Source of the DNA: Petrolisthes cinctipes
Taxonomy: Eukaryota > Arthropoda > Malacostraca > Decapoda > Porcellanidae
Length of the DNA: 64,000 nucleotides
Assembly: GCA_033782935.1 (NCBI GenBank)
Contig: JAWQEG010001451.1
Coordinates: 32,501-96,500, forward strand
Direction: 5' to 3'
Shown one piece after another: positions 36,801 through 46,100 of this stretch. A program made the translations under genes and the position numbers. The stretch's first letter is position 1. Every line of letters begins with the position of its first letter. A model generated the notes under the pieces. That model made no database searches, was not told the DNA's origin, and was given only the letters and a program-made list of their open reading frames with translations.

Positions 36801-39800
36801 AACCCAATACCCCCAACCTTCCAACCCATTACCCCCAACCTTCCAACCCATTATGGTATTTCAGTGTATCCCCACCAGTGAAATAGAGTGTGTAATGTCT
36901 GAGCACCCCAATACGTGAAGTTTTTTTATAACCCGGTATAGCTCATGCGGAGCAAATCCACCCCTACAACCTCCTCAAAGCTGTTGAGGCCAAGCTACCC
37001 TGCCTCTGTCTTTCCCCATGCTGAGTTATCCCAGTACCCTAACTCTCGGCCACCTAGGTGTTCTGGAATGGACAGTTGTTATGAGATTTCAGCATACACT
37101 GACCGGTAATGATAGAAATACTGATGTTATTGAATATAAATATATGATAGTATTTAACAGGCATATTCAGTTCTTTTATTCCAATGCTACATGATTGATA
37201 AGTTAAATTGTTTTTATGTTAAAAAATTTTCCTCTTAGATTTCAGAAGCGCAACATCGTGATAACCTGACACGGGAGAGAAACGCACGCATAACGGCTGA
37301 GCGGCGGGCAGAAGATGTGGCTGCGCAAAGGATGGCTAATAGAGAAGACAAGAAATGGGAGCAGGAGGTGGAAAGCCACCAGAGAGAGGAAGATGAGAGG
37401 GCAAAGAGGGCAGAGTTAATGAGGCTGGAGCGGAAAAAGGTGAGGCAGGGTGGGGACAAATTAAGCAGAGTATGAGGTTGGTCAGAGGTAAAGCAGGGAC
37501 AGGCACATAAAGATAAAAAAGAGGTACAGTATGTATAGGTAAGAGACATGGAGAAAAGAGGCTGATGGATGGCAAGCAGAAGTGAGGCATGGTAGGTAAA
37601 GGAAAAAGTAATCATTTACATGATATGTATTTATTACATTATTTTTTCATAATATATATTATGTTATTTTCATTCATTTTAAATGCTTGGGGGATTATGA
37701 AAAATTTGAGACTTCATTTAAGGGTCGATAAGCTGAATACAAAGTTTGGGAACCCCTAATCTACAGGACTCCTGGCAGGCAAGGGGTTAAGTTAAACACA
37801 CAGCCAATACTGTACTCCCCTCCATCGTAGGGAATACAAGGCTAACTGCAACTTATCAAAACTGGAGGTCCATAAAAAGAAGGATTGCTTGCACTGTACA
37901 GGACATCACAAAATATTACCTGTGATACTTGAACAAACATTTAGTTATTTCATTTTTATTAATAATTTTTATTGTTGTTTAGCATTAGTGTACTATTTGT
38001 GAAAATACTGGTTGGAGGGACAGCCTGTGTATTTTACTTCTATTGTAAAGGAAGCACACCAATTAAATAATTTATAACTCTATCTCTTATACCCCAGGAG
38101 GCAGAAACTCTGATTGGCAAGCGAACTCATGCAGCCAGAGACAGGTTTGAGGCAGAAATAGGAGCTCAGAAAAAACAAGAACCACGGGTAATGACAACAG
38201 CAGACAGGAACAGACCACCCCCACGACGTCTTAAGGAATTCAATCCTGTCAATAATGAAAGGTAGTTTGTTTGTACATTCAGCTTAGGCAGAAAAGCTTT
38301 AATACTGTTTAGCAAGTTTTGTGTATGAAAATTAATTATGGTACTGTTCCATGCTGTGATAAAGTTGCTATAAAAAGTTCAATACCTGCAAGATAATTCA
38401 TTCATTCATATGGATTCATATTTCCATGGATGTGTATTAGGAATTTATACTCCAGTTGTAGGAAAAAATAGAAATGTAACCAGCAGCCAAGGCCTAGGAG
38501 AGAATTAAGAATCTAGGTAATTCCTTGAGTCTCCCAACACCTTGGTGGTAGTTTCTTGTACTGGTAGGTAATTTTATTTAATCAACAATGAAGCTCTGAG
38601 AGTAAGATAGAAATCCAGGCAGTTCCATGCAGAAGCAAAAGCATGTGTGTGGGTAGAGGGTGATCTAAGTGAGAGTTTTAATATTTGTGTAGGGCTGAGA
38701 CAGGGGTGTATTATGTCACCATGGCTGTTCATTGTATATATGGATGGTTGTATGAGAGAGATGAAGCCAAAGTGAATAGCCTGGGGGCGAGGTTGAGTCT
38801 GAATGAAGTAAATTAGTCCTTGGTGGCAAGTTTATTTGCGGATGACATGTGGAGAGAATGCAAGGTGAGGAGTTTGTAAAGAAGGTGTATGGAAGTGAAG
38901 TTGTAGGACCTGGTGTGAGAGGAAGACCTCCGGTTAGATGGCAGAACAGAGTGGAAGAGTATGTAAGGGAGAGAAACGTGAGGGGCAGAGTGGGGCTTGA
39001 CCAAGTAAGGAGGGAGTGTTGGAAGAGGGAAAACTGGAGGCACTTCTGCCGTGGCCACTCCCTTGTGGGGGTCCCGGAGGGAACGAGGCGTCAGAGCTAT
39101 AGATAGATAGATCCATGAGTTTTCCAAAGTCCTAGTGGTAGTGCATCCCTGATTGTAGCTGCCTCCAGTGACTGTTAGTATGAAATATTATCACTTGTAT
39201 GTTTCCAAGAATTTTTTTTTGTTTTTTGTTTCCACAGAGATGAGAGCAGAGATACTGTCACTGGTGGAGGAGGGGCACCAGGCAGGGGGGTAATGGCTCG
39301 CTGGCCCCCTGCTGCTGCTGAACCTGCTCATCACCAAAATCAACACAGCACACCACCTACACACCTCAGAGGTCAGTCATTAACATTAACATTATTAGAG
39401 AAAAAAAAGGCAAATAACATTCAAAGTTTTACTTCAAAATACAATATTGTTGTTTCATCATGAATTTTCGATCACATCAATACAGGATGCTGTAACTACA
39501 TATCTTCTCTAATGCAAATAAATCACTTGGGGCACGTGATCCAGGAATATGCGTAAATCCACAAGGAAGGAAAAATAAACACGGAGTCCCAAGCGCTTTC
39601 GTGTATTCACATTTTCAGAGGAAATACAGAATGTAGAAGAATGGTTGCCGAGAGACACCTTATATACCGATACATTTAATAACTAACTGGCAACCTGAAG
39701 GTGTTGCCACTACGAGTTCAAAGCAATACACACCCATATGGTGCTACAAGGATTTACCTGACCTCTAGGATTGTTTTTGTAGATAAGATAAAGTGACCTG

Positions 39801-42800
39801 AGTTCCGATAAAGTTTACCATGCCATCCAATGTGTGTCAGAAAAATAAAGAATAGTTGGTAGAAATCACCCAGCATATCTCGTATTCATTCCTGACATTC
39901 AGTCCATAATTTCCTTTGGCAGGTGAGAGGATGACTCTTGGATCTTCTGCCAATTCTCGAACACCTGTACAGGACATCATTCCTGCCCCATCATCCCCTC
40001 CAGCTCCACCAAGTAAACAACAACCCTCCACTACCACCCCAGTGCAAGCGGTTAGTCCCTCACTTTTGCCTGTTGTCTGGCTGTGTGTGGCTAGTACATG
40101 TTTACAGTTATATATACTGGTGTGATAGGGTAGTTTTTGCGACCTCAGCTTGAGCCATGGTGTATCAGACCTGAAAAGCTGAACATTAATGTGTTTTTAC
40201 TGGTTGAGCTTGGTTTGGCCTGAATTTTAGTAGTTGTACAATTGATGTTGCATATGATGTGTTCATTGAGAAATGTGCAATGAAGACATGTTTGGAAGTC
40301 TTTAATATGTGGGAGTATTGTGTGCAGAATAGATTCAGATTTTCCTTGTACAGTGCTCCCCCCAAGTAGGCGGTCATTAACTAGACGATTTCCAAGTAGG
40401 CGGAGAAATTATTTGAGACCAAAATACCAAAAGTATACGTTTTTTCAAAAGTAGGCGTACCTATGCGCAAGTCGATATTCAGTGGAAGTGATTTTAAGAG
40501 AAAATTTCCCAAATTAATAAATACAAACTAAGGAATGTGTGTGCACGATTGAAAATTCAATGAGTTTTGGTGGTAACTGAACTGACCATTCCACTTTCAC
40601 CCTCACACTCGCTTGTTACACTCATGATAAGCCTAACCCCTTTATAGTGAACAGCTTTCATCCTCCCGCTCCCTCGTTACACTCGCAATAAGCCTAACCC
40701 CTTTATAGTGAACAACTTTTCACCCTCACGCTCGCTTGATACACTCGCGATAAGCCAACCCCTTTATAGTAAACAACTTCTCTAAACGGGCATTTTTCAT
40801 ACTTTCAGCACATATCCCAGTACAGACATTTGATATGGTGAAAAGTGCAAGTGATTGTAAAAGAAAGTGACAAAGAATAATGAATATAAACTAAGGAAAT
40901 ATATTTATATGAGTAGAAACTCATGGATTATTGGTGATAACTGAACTTTTCAACTATCACCCTCACTCTTCACTCACTACACTCGTGCTTTTAGGCCTAC
41001 CCTTTTAGAATGAACAACCTTTAAAAACATACATTTTATATACCTTTGGCTCAAGTTTAGAACTAATTCACTAGAGAGAGAATCTGGGGTCGAGTGTACA
41101 TATTATAATGGTCAAGAAGGGATAGTTTTTGGAATCGCCAGTACCGAACCTATTTTTTTCCCTTTATTTATCAATTCCAAGTAGTCGATTTCAAAGTACA
41201 CGGCGCCTGTTTGGTACAAAACCCCCGTCTACTTGGGGGGAGCACTGTACTATTGCAGTCAGGAGTTTATCACACCCTTCCTCTAGCCTGCCTGAGAATG
41301 TGACACTTGCAATCATGGATGTACAAGTTACACACTTAATATTTCTCATGATATATTCTCTTACAAGTTATATGTGTATGTTATATATGAAGGGCTTCAC
41401 ATTTACAAGACCCCGATAAATTTAACAGTATAAGATGTTAACTTTATGTTGTTAATACTGTATTTGTTTGGTATTTACAAAGAAAGACTTTTTCTTATTT
41501 TCAAATTCGTTTTAATACATATATGTGAGTTAGTTTGACAATATGTATAAAAGAATAATCATACATATTGGTAGAAAATGTATTTGTTAGAACTGCGATA
41601 CTGTACTTCATTATAGCTGAAATTTTTAGTAGACAACTAATGCATAACTAACGAATGTGACAGTGCCACATCCTTGGTTGGCCTGATTAGGTTGGCGATA
41701 AATTCCTGGCTGCAATAGGGCATTAGTCCCCAACCACCACACCAAGGATGGAAAGCGTGTGAATAATGGAAGCCAATTCTCTTTCACAAAGGTGTTGAAT
41801 TAATCATTTATTTGGTGGTGTTGCTATTCTCCTGAGGTAATTGTTTTGTTTCTGATGCTTTGCTGCTTTCTGGGAAAACTCTAGGAGGGGGTTGGCATAG
41901 CAAGGGAGTCTCCATCTATTCTTATGCAGAATATTTTAGCAGTTATACCACAGTAAATTTTTTTAATTGCAGCAGATTATGACAGAAATTGAAGGAGATA
42001 TAACCTGGGTAATGATTTGATAGGTGAAAGTCTTTTTTTATGTTTCACATATAACAAAGCCAGGATGCAAGTGGCATAATGACGAAAAGTGTAAAGCTAG
42101 AGATGAGAGATTACTGTATGAGCAATTTTTTTTTCTCTGGAGAGGGGCAAATTGAATGAATGTGCAAAAGAAATGTCAGAGAAGAATATCAAGACTTAAA
42201 AATTGAAAATCCAAAAGATGTACAGTACTGGCAACCCCTAATTAACGAATGGGTTACGTTCCTAAAAAAACGTTCGTTGCGTGAATTTTCATAGCGCGAA
42301 CTAATTACTGTATAACAGATTAGTCTCCAGTGCTCCGTATTTAACATGCCGGTTGAGCGTAAACAAAGCTAGAGTTTATCATAGTAAAAGGTTTAAATAA
42401 AATACAAACTGTATACCATTTAAACAGTTTTATTTTACACAAAATGACAAGCAGTACTATTAGTTTTCTCCCCTTTCTTGTGCCTATGAATAATGTCTAG
42501 CTTCACTCGAGAGTAGGGCACTTCCTGGTCTTCTTGGTAACACTAGGCGACATTGCAGGGCTGGTTGCAGGGCGTTTGGGTGGCATGATGAACGAAAGTT
42601 ACACTACTTTTACTGCACAAGAGACGCTGTTATTGTTTTGAACTTTATCGCGCAGTGTTGCCAGGTCTGCTTTACAAAATTTTCCCTAACTTCACCTTTA
42701 GAATATCCCTTTTTACCTCAATAATTCCCTGTTTACTCTTGAAGATAGTCGTTCATTTACCATCTTCTTGATATTTCATCTGGTAGAAATTTCCCCATTC

Positions 42801-45800
42801 ACTCTTGAACAATCTTTATATAATTCCCCTGTGTAACTTCAAAATTCCATAAAACAGAGAAATTTTCCTGCACCTGGCAACACTGGTAATGCGGGAGTGA
42901 GCGTGTAAGAGCGAGTGGTGCACATTTTTTCCGATAGAGGCGCTGCTGTACTCAACAGACTGTCGCCTTGCGTGATGCGGCGGGGCTTTCAAACTCGGTA
43001 AAATTTCGTTATAGCGGTTTTGGTGTTTGTTGTGCGAGCAAATGGTAGTAAAGTAAAACCTTCGTTGTAGCGAAATTTCGTTGTGTGAACGTTCATTACA
43101 CGGGGATTGCCTGTACAGTACCTGCATTTTTCAAAGATAATTCGAAGTTGTAGTTACCCATTTCAGGTCTGTATAGAGAGAACTAGGCAGTAGAACTATT
43201 AAAATGAATTATTTATCGTTTCTTGGATATTATTTGTGTGGTATTTGGATGATAAAAGGTTTTATTTTAAACCAATACTGGGGGAAGAAATGCTTCTTCA
43301 CAAATTACCATCTGTTTTAGGAATAAATATAAAGAGGGAGAGAGAGCGATGTTCATTAATTCTCGTTAATATTCTGGGTGAAGGTATTGCCAACCGTAAG
43401 TGAATAACTTGCATATTGTTTCAGAGTACTGAAGTGGTTGCCAGATTAAAGGGATTCTGCTCAAGGTCTATTTTAATAGGATTCCATTGGTAGTACTGGA
43501 AATGTTTTTATTAACAGTATATATTTTCCATCATTTATTATTGAGTGCTGTGTGCTCTAATGCTGGATGTTTCATTTTGCATTATTATTTTTTACTTGAG
43601 TTGGATTGAAAATGTCATTTTATAAGTAGTAACTGTACCCTATTCACAAGCCACGTATGCTTTTCTTTTTTATTATTTAATGTTGGTAACTGTATTGCTT
43701 TTCTAAATCTTGTTGCACCCTTTTTGAAAATGTCCTAAGCATGTACTTTAGATATTAATGTTGGTTAATCTTCACTATGTTCTTCTTTGAATTTTATATA
43801 GTACTGTACTCAGTAGTCTTTATGTTGTGTTGTATTTCATGCTTGTTTTTAAGCTTCTGTTTACCCTAACACATAGCCAGTGACCTGTATGTGAAAGTTA
43901 AGCTTGAATTTGCCCAGCTTTCTCCATTCCTGGTATGTGGTTCTATCCATAATGCTGTCATCAGGAGACGGGCACCACCATTCATGTGAGAAACCTACTC
44001 CGCGAGGGCCTACCTACCCGCCAGACATCAGATGAGGAGGATAATGCAGACAAGGACACTGATGAATGGCAGGATGAAATCCCACCTAACACCACTACTA
44101 TCACTCTCCCATCTACACAAGGCAACACAAGCAATGGCCCCTCACATATCCCTCAATCTGAACCCCATTGTGAACCCTCCACCTTAACTGCCCAGGACTT
44201 TAAACCTCACAAAGAGACCTCCACAATCAACTACCCCTCAAACTTCCCCCAGTCTGAACCTTATTATGAACCCTCCACCTTAAGCACCCAGGAGTTTCAA
44301 CCTCACAAGGAGGCCCCAACAACTCAAAATCAGCCATTTACCAACCAAGAGCAACCCTCATCCTCACCCTATACCCAGCAGCTTATATCCTCAAGTCAGC
44401 CACCCCCAGCCACCTACAACAACAATAACTACACAGAACCCACAGCCAAGCATCCATATACTCCTTCATCCTACTACCCTCAGGAAACTACTGAACTCCA
44501 TAAGGTTCCACCAACTTACACTGTATGTTTCCAATATATTGATTTGTACCTGCCTAACTTTTACTATATAAAGTCTGGATTAAATTAAGTTCACTCACTT
44601 TATTATTATTTTTTATAGTTGTTCATACAGTTTGGTATGTCTATGTTTATAAAAACACTTTACTTTTTAATGTAGCAGCTTAAGAGTAATTAGTTTCATA
44701 GAAATTATATTTGCATTTTGTGATGAGTGGCACCTTGTTTTTAGTGCAAGACATTATATTTTATTTCTGCATTTCTTATTGACTGTACTTCATAAAGTAA
44801 TACAAAAATGAATAATATTTTGCTAGTATACACCACCTTACTTACAACACATTCGCAGAATGGTGATGGAGTATCTCACCTCTACGAGAGCTCCTCTCCT
44901 TCAGAAGCCTACAACTTGGATAGTGACATGAGGCAAATTTCTCAAAATGGAGTGCACCGAGGCAAGACCACTGGCATCAGCAATAGCACGTCGGATGATT
45001 ACTACCAACCTTCCGTCCAAAACAGCAGTGCCACAACTACTATGATTCCCAACTCTGATAACCCTATCTCCACACCTTCAATCGGCATGCTCTATGAAGT
45101 GGATGTAAGTGTGCTCGTATCTGGTTTTTGACGTGTTTGTAGAATCATTCCATATATTGTTAATGTTCTTCTGAATTGTGTAAGAGGAAACTACAGGTGA
45201 GTCCCATAGAGGACACGGACTACTTTGAATGTGAATTTTCCGCCAAGAATTGCCACAATCCTCGGGCACAGCCCAAATGTAGTGTTATCGCCTGGAAGGC
45301 ATTTAAATCAATTTCAACATTACCAAAAAAAAGCCTGAACTATCAAAACAAAGCCTATTCAACACAGAATAACAGTAAGATTCTAAGAGGTTGTAGTAAA
45401 TATTTAGCAGGTGACTTGCACTGATAATTCATATATTATGCTGAAATAAAGTCATTTTCACAGAAATTAGGTCATTTTTACCTAGATGAAAAATCTATGA
45501 ATGTTGGGAATTACCTGTAGGACCTACTATAAATGATTAATTAGTAAAATTGCAAATTATAGTGATGCAATACAATACACATGGACCATTTATAATTTTG
45601 TTTGTATAACCACATTGTAAACACTCTCAACAGGGAGTGGAGTACCAAATACTACCTGAACATGGACTCTGTGCTCGAGCCCTCTATGACTACCAGGCAG
45701 GTGGGTACAGGTGTGGCTGTGTATATTGTTTGGGGTACATATTTGTAAATGTAACAGTGCATCACACTTGTCCCCATACAGGATAATGAAATGTTGTTGC

Positions 45801-46100
45801 TATAAACATTGTCGTCCATTTCACTGGTCCAACCTTTTATATTGTTACTTTGGTTATCTCCATTTTGTGACGATATTGTCTCGATTATTTTTTTTTATTT
45901 ACAAACTCTTCATGGGCAGCCATAATAATGCATTTTTCTTTATGGTAGCGGATGATACGGAGATAACATTTGACCCATCTGAGATCATCACCAACATAGA
46001 CCAGATTGATGAGGGTTGGTGGCAAGGAGTTGGCCCCGATGGAATGTACGGCCTTTTCCCAGCAAATTACGTCGAACTAATCAACCAGGCTCCAGCTTGA
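21737..46100 (+). CDS. DBNL/Abp1-like: Drebrin-like protein / Abp1 (ADF-H and SH3 actin-binding adaptor), 14 coding exons
   Basis: Spliced CDS of 2379 nt, 792 residues plus stop, with frame kept at all 13 GT-AG joins. Exons: 21737-21819, 23721-23776, 25400-25512, 26058-26270, 34689-34787, 36472-36636, 37239-37439, 38098-38261, 39238-39371, 39923-40050, 43965-44522, 44859-45104, 45634-45700, 45949-46100. Residues 1-135 match an ADF-H (cofilin-like) domain of the Abp1/drebrin type ([32 protein letters not shown]). Residues 205-345 are Glu/Lys/Arg-rich, probably helical. About 350-720 is a Pro/Ser/Thr/Gln-rich linker. Residues 735-790 are an SH3 domain with ALYDY, GWWQG and LFPANYVEL. In known relatives these proteins bind F-actin and recruit dynamin and other endocytic partners through SH3. 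The linker makes this model longer than the roughly 430-530 residues I recall for vertebrate and fly members. The start is the first ATG of the conserved ADF-H opening. Identity is very secure; exon 5 and exon 10 edges are the softest. Confidence 0.95.
21820..23720 (+). other. Abp1-like intron 1
   Basis: 1.9 kb with no repeat family or second coding exon recognised. A short open block at about 22198-22390 has no splice support. Confidence 0.85.
23721..23776 (+). CDS. Abp1-like exon 2
   Basis: Acceptor TTGTTTCAG; encodes [18 protein letters not shown], the most conserved strand of the ADF-H domain. Donor GAG|GTGAGT. Confidence 0.95.
23838..24052. mobile_element. TA-type MITE (CAGTTGAGCAAG family) in intron 2
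   Basis: Arms CAGTTGAGCAAGTAGAAAG and CTTTCTACTTGCTCAACTG, continuing to AGAAAAATCTGGCTGTA and its complement. The right side has TA; the left is mutated to TG. The rest of intron 2 is unremarkable apart from the hairpin at 24567. Confidence 0.88.
24567..24652. repeat. Hairpin of TGAGTGTCAGT arms, TCTA repeats and a LINE tail
   Basis: TGAGTGTCAGT plus (CTAT)n pairs with (ATAG)n plus ACTGACACTCA. The loop, GCTCCGACGCCTCGTTCCCT, is the reverse complement of the 3' end of the LINE fragment near 39078-39097. It is thus a minimal LINE tail inserted in minus orientation, flanked by inverted microsatellites. Confidence 0.75.
25400..25512 (+). CDS. Abp1-like exon 3
   Basis: Acceptor TGTTGACCAG; encodes [20 protein letters not shown] and ends at INW with donor GTAAAT. 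Confidence 0.95.
26058..26270 (+). CDS. Abp1-like exon 4, end of ADF-H
   Basis: Acceptor ATCCACACAG; begins [20 protein letters not shown] and finishes the ADF-H fold at ATTYNFNER. Donor GTG|GTGAGT. An 8.4-kb intron with a LINE remnant follows. Confidence 0.95.
26271..34688 (+). other. Abp1-like intron 4 (8.4 kb)
   Basis: The largest intron. It holds a LINE pseudogene (28196-29815), a (TA)n patch near 31790-31833 and a (TA)n/(CA)n patch near 32968-33006. The last 400 bp are pyrimidine-rich. No extra exon with splice support was found. Confidence 0.85.
28196..29815 (+). pseudogene. Decayed LINE reverse transcriptase
   Basis: 5'-truncated non-LTR retrotransposon ORF on the plus strand with several frameshifts and stops. 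Pieces in order: [15 protein letters not shown], then [20 protein letters not shown] (RT palm start), [27 protein letters not shown] (the catalytic ADD box, preceding Phe changed to Pro), [29 protein letters not shown] and [12 protein letters not shown]. It ends near a (GATA)n tail at about 29797-29811, like the fragment at 38600. The clade is not assigned. It lies in the sense orientation within intron 4 of the Abp1-like gene. Confidence 0.88.
34689..34787 (+). CDS. Abp1-like exon 5
   Basis: In-frame 33-codon exon ([20 protein letters not shown]) between TTGGTAG and TTG|GTAAGT, preceded by a long pyrimidine-rich stretch. It has weak family conservation, so it could be alternatively used; skipping it keeps frame. 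Confidence 0.78.
34788..36471 (+). other. Abp1-like intron 5
   Basis: Contains a T-run joined to a G-run (35301-35331). Otherwise nothing recognised. Confidence 0.8.
36472..36636 (+). CDS. Abp1-like exon 6
   Basis: Acceptor AACTCTGCAG; encodes [20 protein letters not shown] and then [11 protein letters not shown], the entry to the charged helix as in vertebrate drebrin-like proteins. Donor GAG|GTAAGA. Confidence 0.93.
36787..36852. repeat. 22-bp minisatellite, three units, in intron 6
   Basis: ACCCCCAACCTTCCAACCCA repeated three times. Confidence 0.85.
37239..37439 (+). CDS. Abp1-like exon 7
   Basis: 67 codons of charged helix ([20 protein letters not shown]). Acceptor TCCTCTTAG, donor AAG|GTGAGG. 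Confidence 0.93.
38098..38261 (+). CDS. Abp1-like exon 8
   Basis: [20 protein letters not shown], then a Pro/Arg segment. Acceptor TACCCCAG. Ends two bases into an Arg codon; donor GTAGTT. Confidence 0.92.
38600..39115 (+). pseudogene. Second LINE fragment, internally deleted
   Basis: Same family as 28196-29815. [20 protein letters not shown] is followed by ASLFADDM (intact FADD catalytic box), then a deletion junction and the C-terminal part: [54 protein letters not shown]. It ends in (GATA)n. It sits within intron 8, sense orientation. Confidence 0.85.
39238..39371 (+). CDS. Abp1-like exon 9
   Basis: [20 protein letters not shown], then Pro/Ala/His-rich residues. Acceptor TTTCCACAG; shifting it by two bases would give an immediate stop, which fixes the edge. 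Donor GTCAGT. Confidence 0.9.
39923..40050 (+). CDS. Abp1-like exon 10
   Basis: Pro/Ser-rich linker ([20 protein letters not shown]), with proline clusters of the type SH3 domains bind. Acceptor CTTTGGCAG. Donor GCG|GTTAGT is weaker than the others. Confidence 0.85.
40351..41247. mobile_element. Tigger/pogo-like non-autonomous element (CAGTGCTCCCCCC termini)
   Basis: 897 bp. Termini CAGTGCTCCCCCCAAGTAGG and CTACTTGGGGGGAGCACTG with a TA duplication. Diverged direct repeats of about 70 bp (ACACTCGCNATAAGCC, then CCCTTTATAGTGAACAAC) occupy 40590-41010. No transposase ORF; CAG termini with TA duplication suggest the pogo/Tigger branch of Tc1/mariner. Confidence 0.88.
42228..43113. mobile_element. 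Tigger/pogo-like non-autonomous element (CAGGCAATCCCCG termini) with nested MITE
   Basis: Right terminus (reverse complement) CAGGCAATCCCCGTGTAATG; left terminus CTGGCAACCCCTAATTAACG, diverged. TA on both sides. The ends contain GTTCGTTGCGTGAATTTTC and its partial complements. A 233-bp MITE is inserted at 42653-42885. Confidence 0.8.
42653..42885 (+). mobile_element. Nested MITE (CAGTGTTGCCAGGT family)
   Basis: Perfect outer arms CAGTGTTGCCAGGT and ACCTGGCAACACTG. Homologous in reverse orientation to 21337-21661 and, for the left 90 bp, to 55302-55391. Confidence 0.82.
43965..44522 (+). CDS. Abp1-like exon 11, long linker exon
   Basis: 186 codons. It opens [20 protein letters not shown], runs into the acidic stretch [19 protein letters not shown], then Ser/Thr/Pro/Gln-rich sequence with an internal 32-residue duplication. 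Acceptor TGTCATCAG, donor ACT|GTATGT. Codon use is more GC-rich than the introns on either side. Confidence 0.92.
44859..45104 (+). CDS. Abp1-like exon 12
   Basis: 82 codons, [20 protein letters not shown] to MLYEVD. Ser/Thr/Tyr-rich, with likely phosphorylation-prone tyrosines. Acceptor ACATTCGCAG, donor GAT|GTAAGT. Confidence 0.92.
45185..45424 (+). CDS. Possible alternative terminal exon of the Abp1-like gene (no SH3)
   Basis: After the exon 12 donor, a candidate acceptor GTGTAAG is followed by 79 open codons in the correct phase ([20 protein letters not shown] ... SKYLAGDLH, stop 45422-45424). AATAAA sits 20 bp later at 45445-45450. If used, it would replace the SH3 domain with an unrelated tail. 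The polypyrimidine tract is poor and the sequence matches no domain I know. An internal CAG|GTGAGT could instead define a 12-bp micro-exon. Confidence 0.28.
   Translation, partial: RKLQVSPIEDTDYFECEFSAKNCHNPRAQPKCSVIAWKAFKSISTLPKKSLNYQNKAYSTQNNSKILRGCSKYLAGDLH
45634..45700 (+). CDS. Abp1-like exon 13, start of SH3
   Basis: [20 protein letters not shown] and QA. Acceptor TCTCAACAG, donor CAG|GTGGGT, splitting an Ala codon after one base. Confidence 0.95.
45949..46100 (+). CDS. Abp1-like exon 14, SH3 end and stop
   Basis: Acceptor TTTATGGTAG. Encodes [20 protein letters not shown], the GWWQG ligand-groove tryptophan pair, [13 protein letters not shown] and the stop TGA at 46098-46100. Confidence 0.97.

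Larger units (their letters stand above)
40051..43964 (+). other. Abp1-like intron 10 (3.9 kb)
   Basis: Almost half of this intron is two Tigger/pogo-like elements (40351-41247, 42228-43113). The remainder is AT-rich and unremarkable. Confidence 0.85.

Noticed and set aside
37235..37615. Minus-strand ORFs of 84-126 codons at exon 7
   Set aside because: Shadow of the Glu/Arg-rich Abp1-like exon.
39530..39640. Possible hammerhead ribozyme (reverse strand has CTGAAAATG ... ACGAAAGCG)
   Set aside because: The core requires CTGATGA before the GAAA box; the second half of that box does not match, and the stems are not convincing.
42816..43127. 103-codon minus-strand ORF
   Set aside because: Lies across the right end of the Tigger-like element and its nested MITE; no transposase motif.
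45185..45196. 12-bp micro-exon between GTGTAAG and GTGAGT
   Set aside because: It keeps frame and has consensus edges, but so short an exon cannot be supported from sequence alone.
45711..45948. Open frame upstream of the last SH3 exon
   Set aside because: Intronic read-through; the SH3 sequence is contiguous only when 45700 is joined to 45949.
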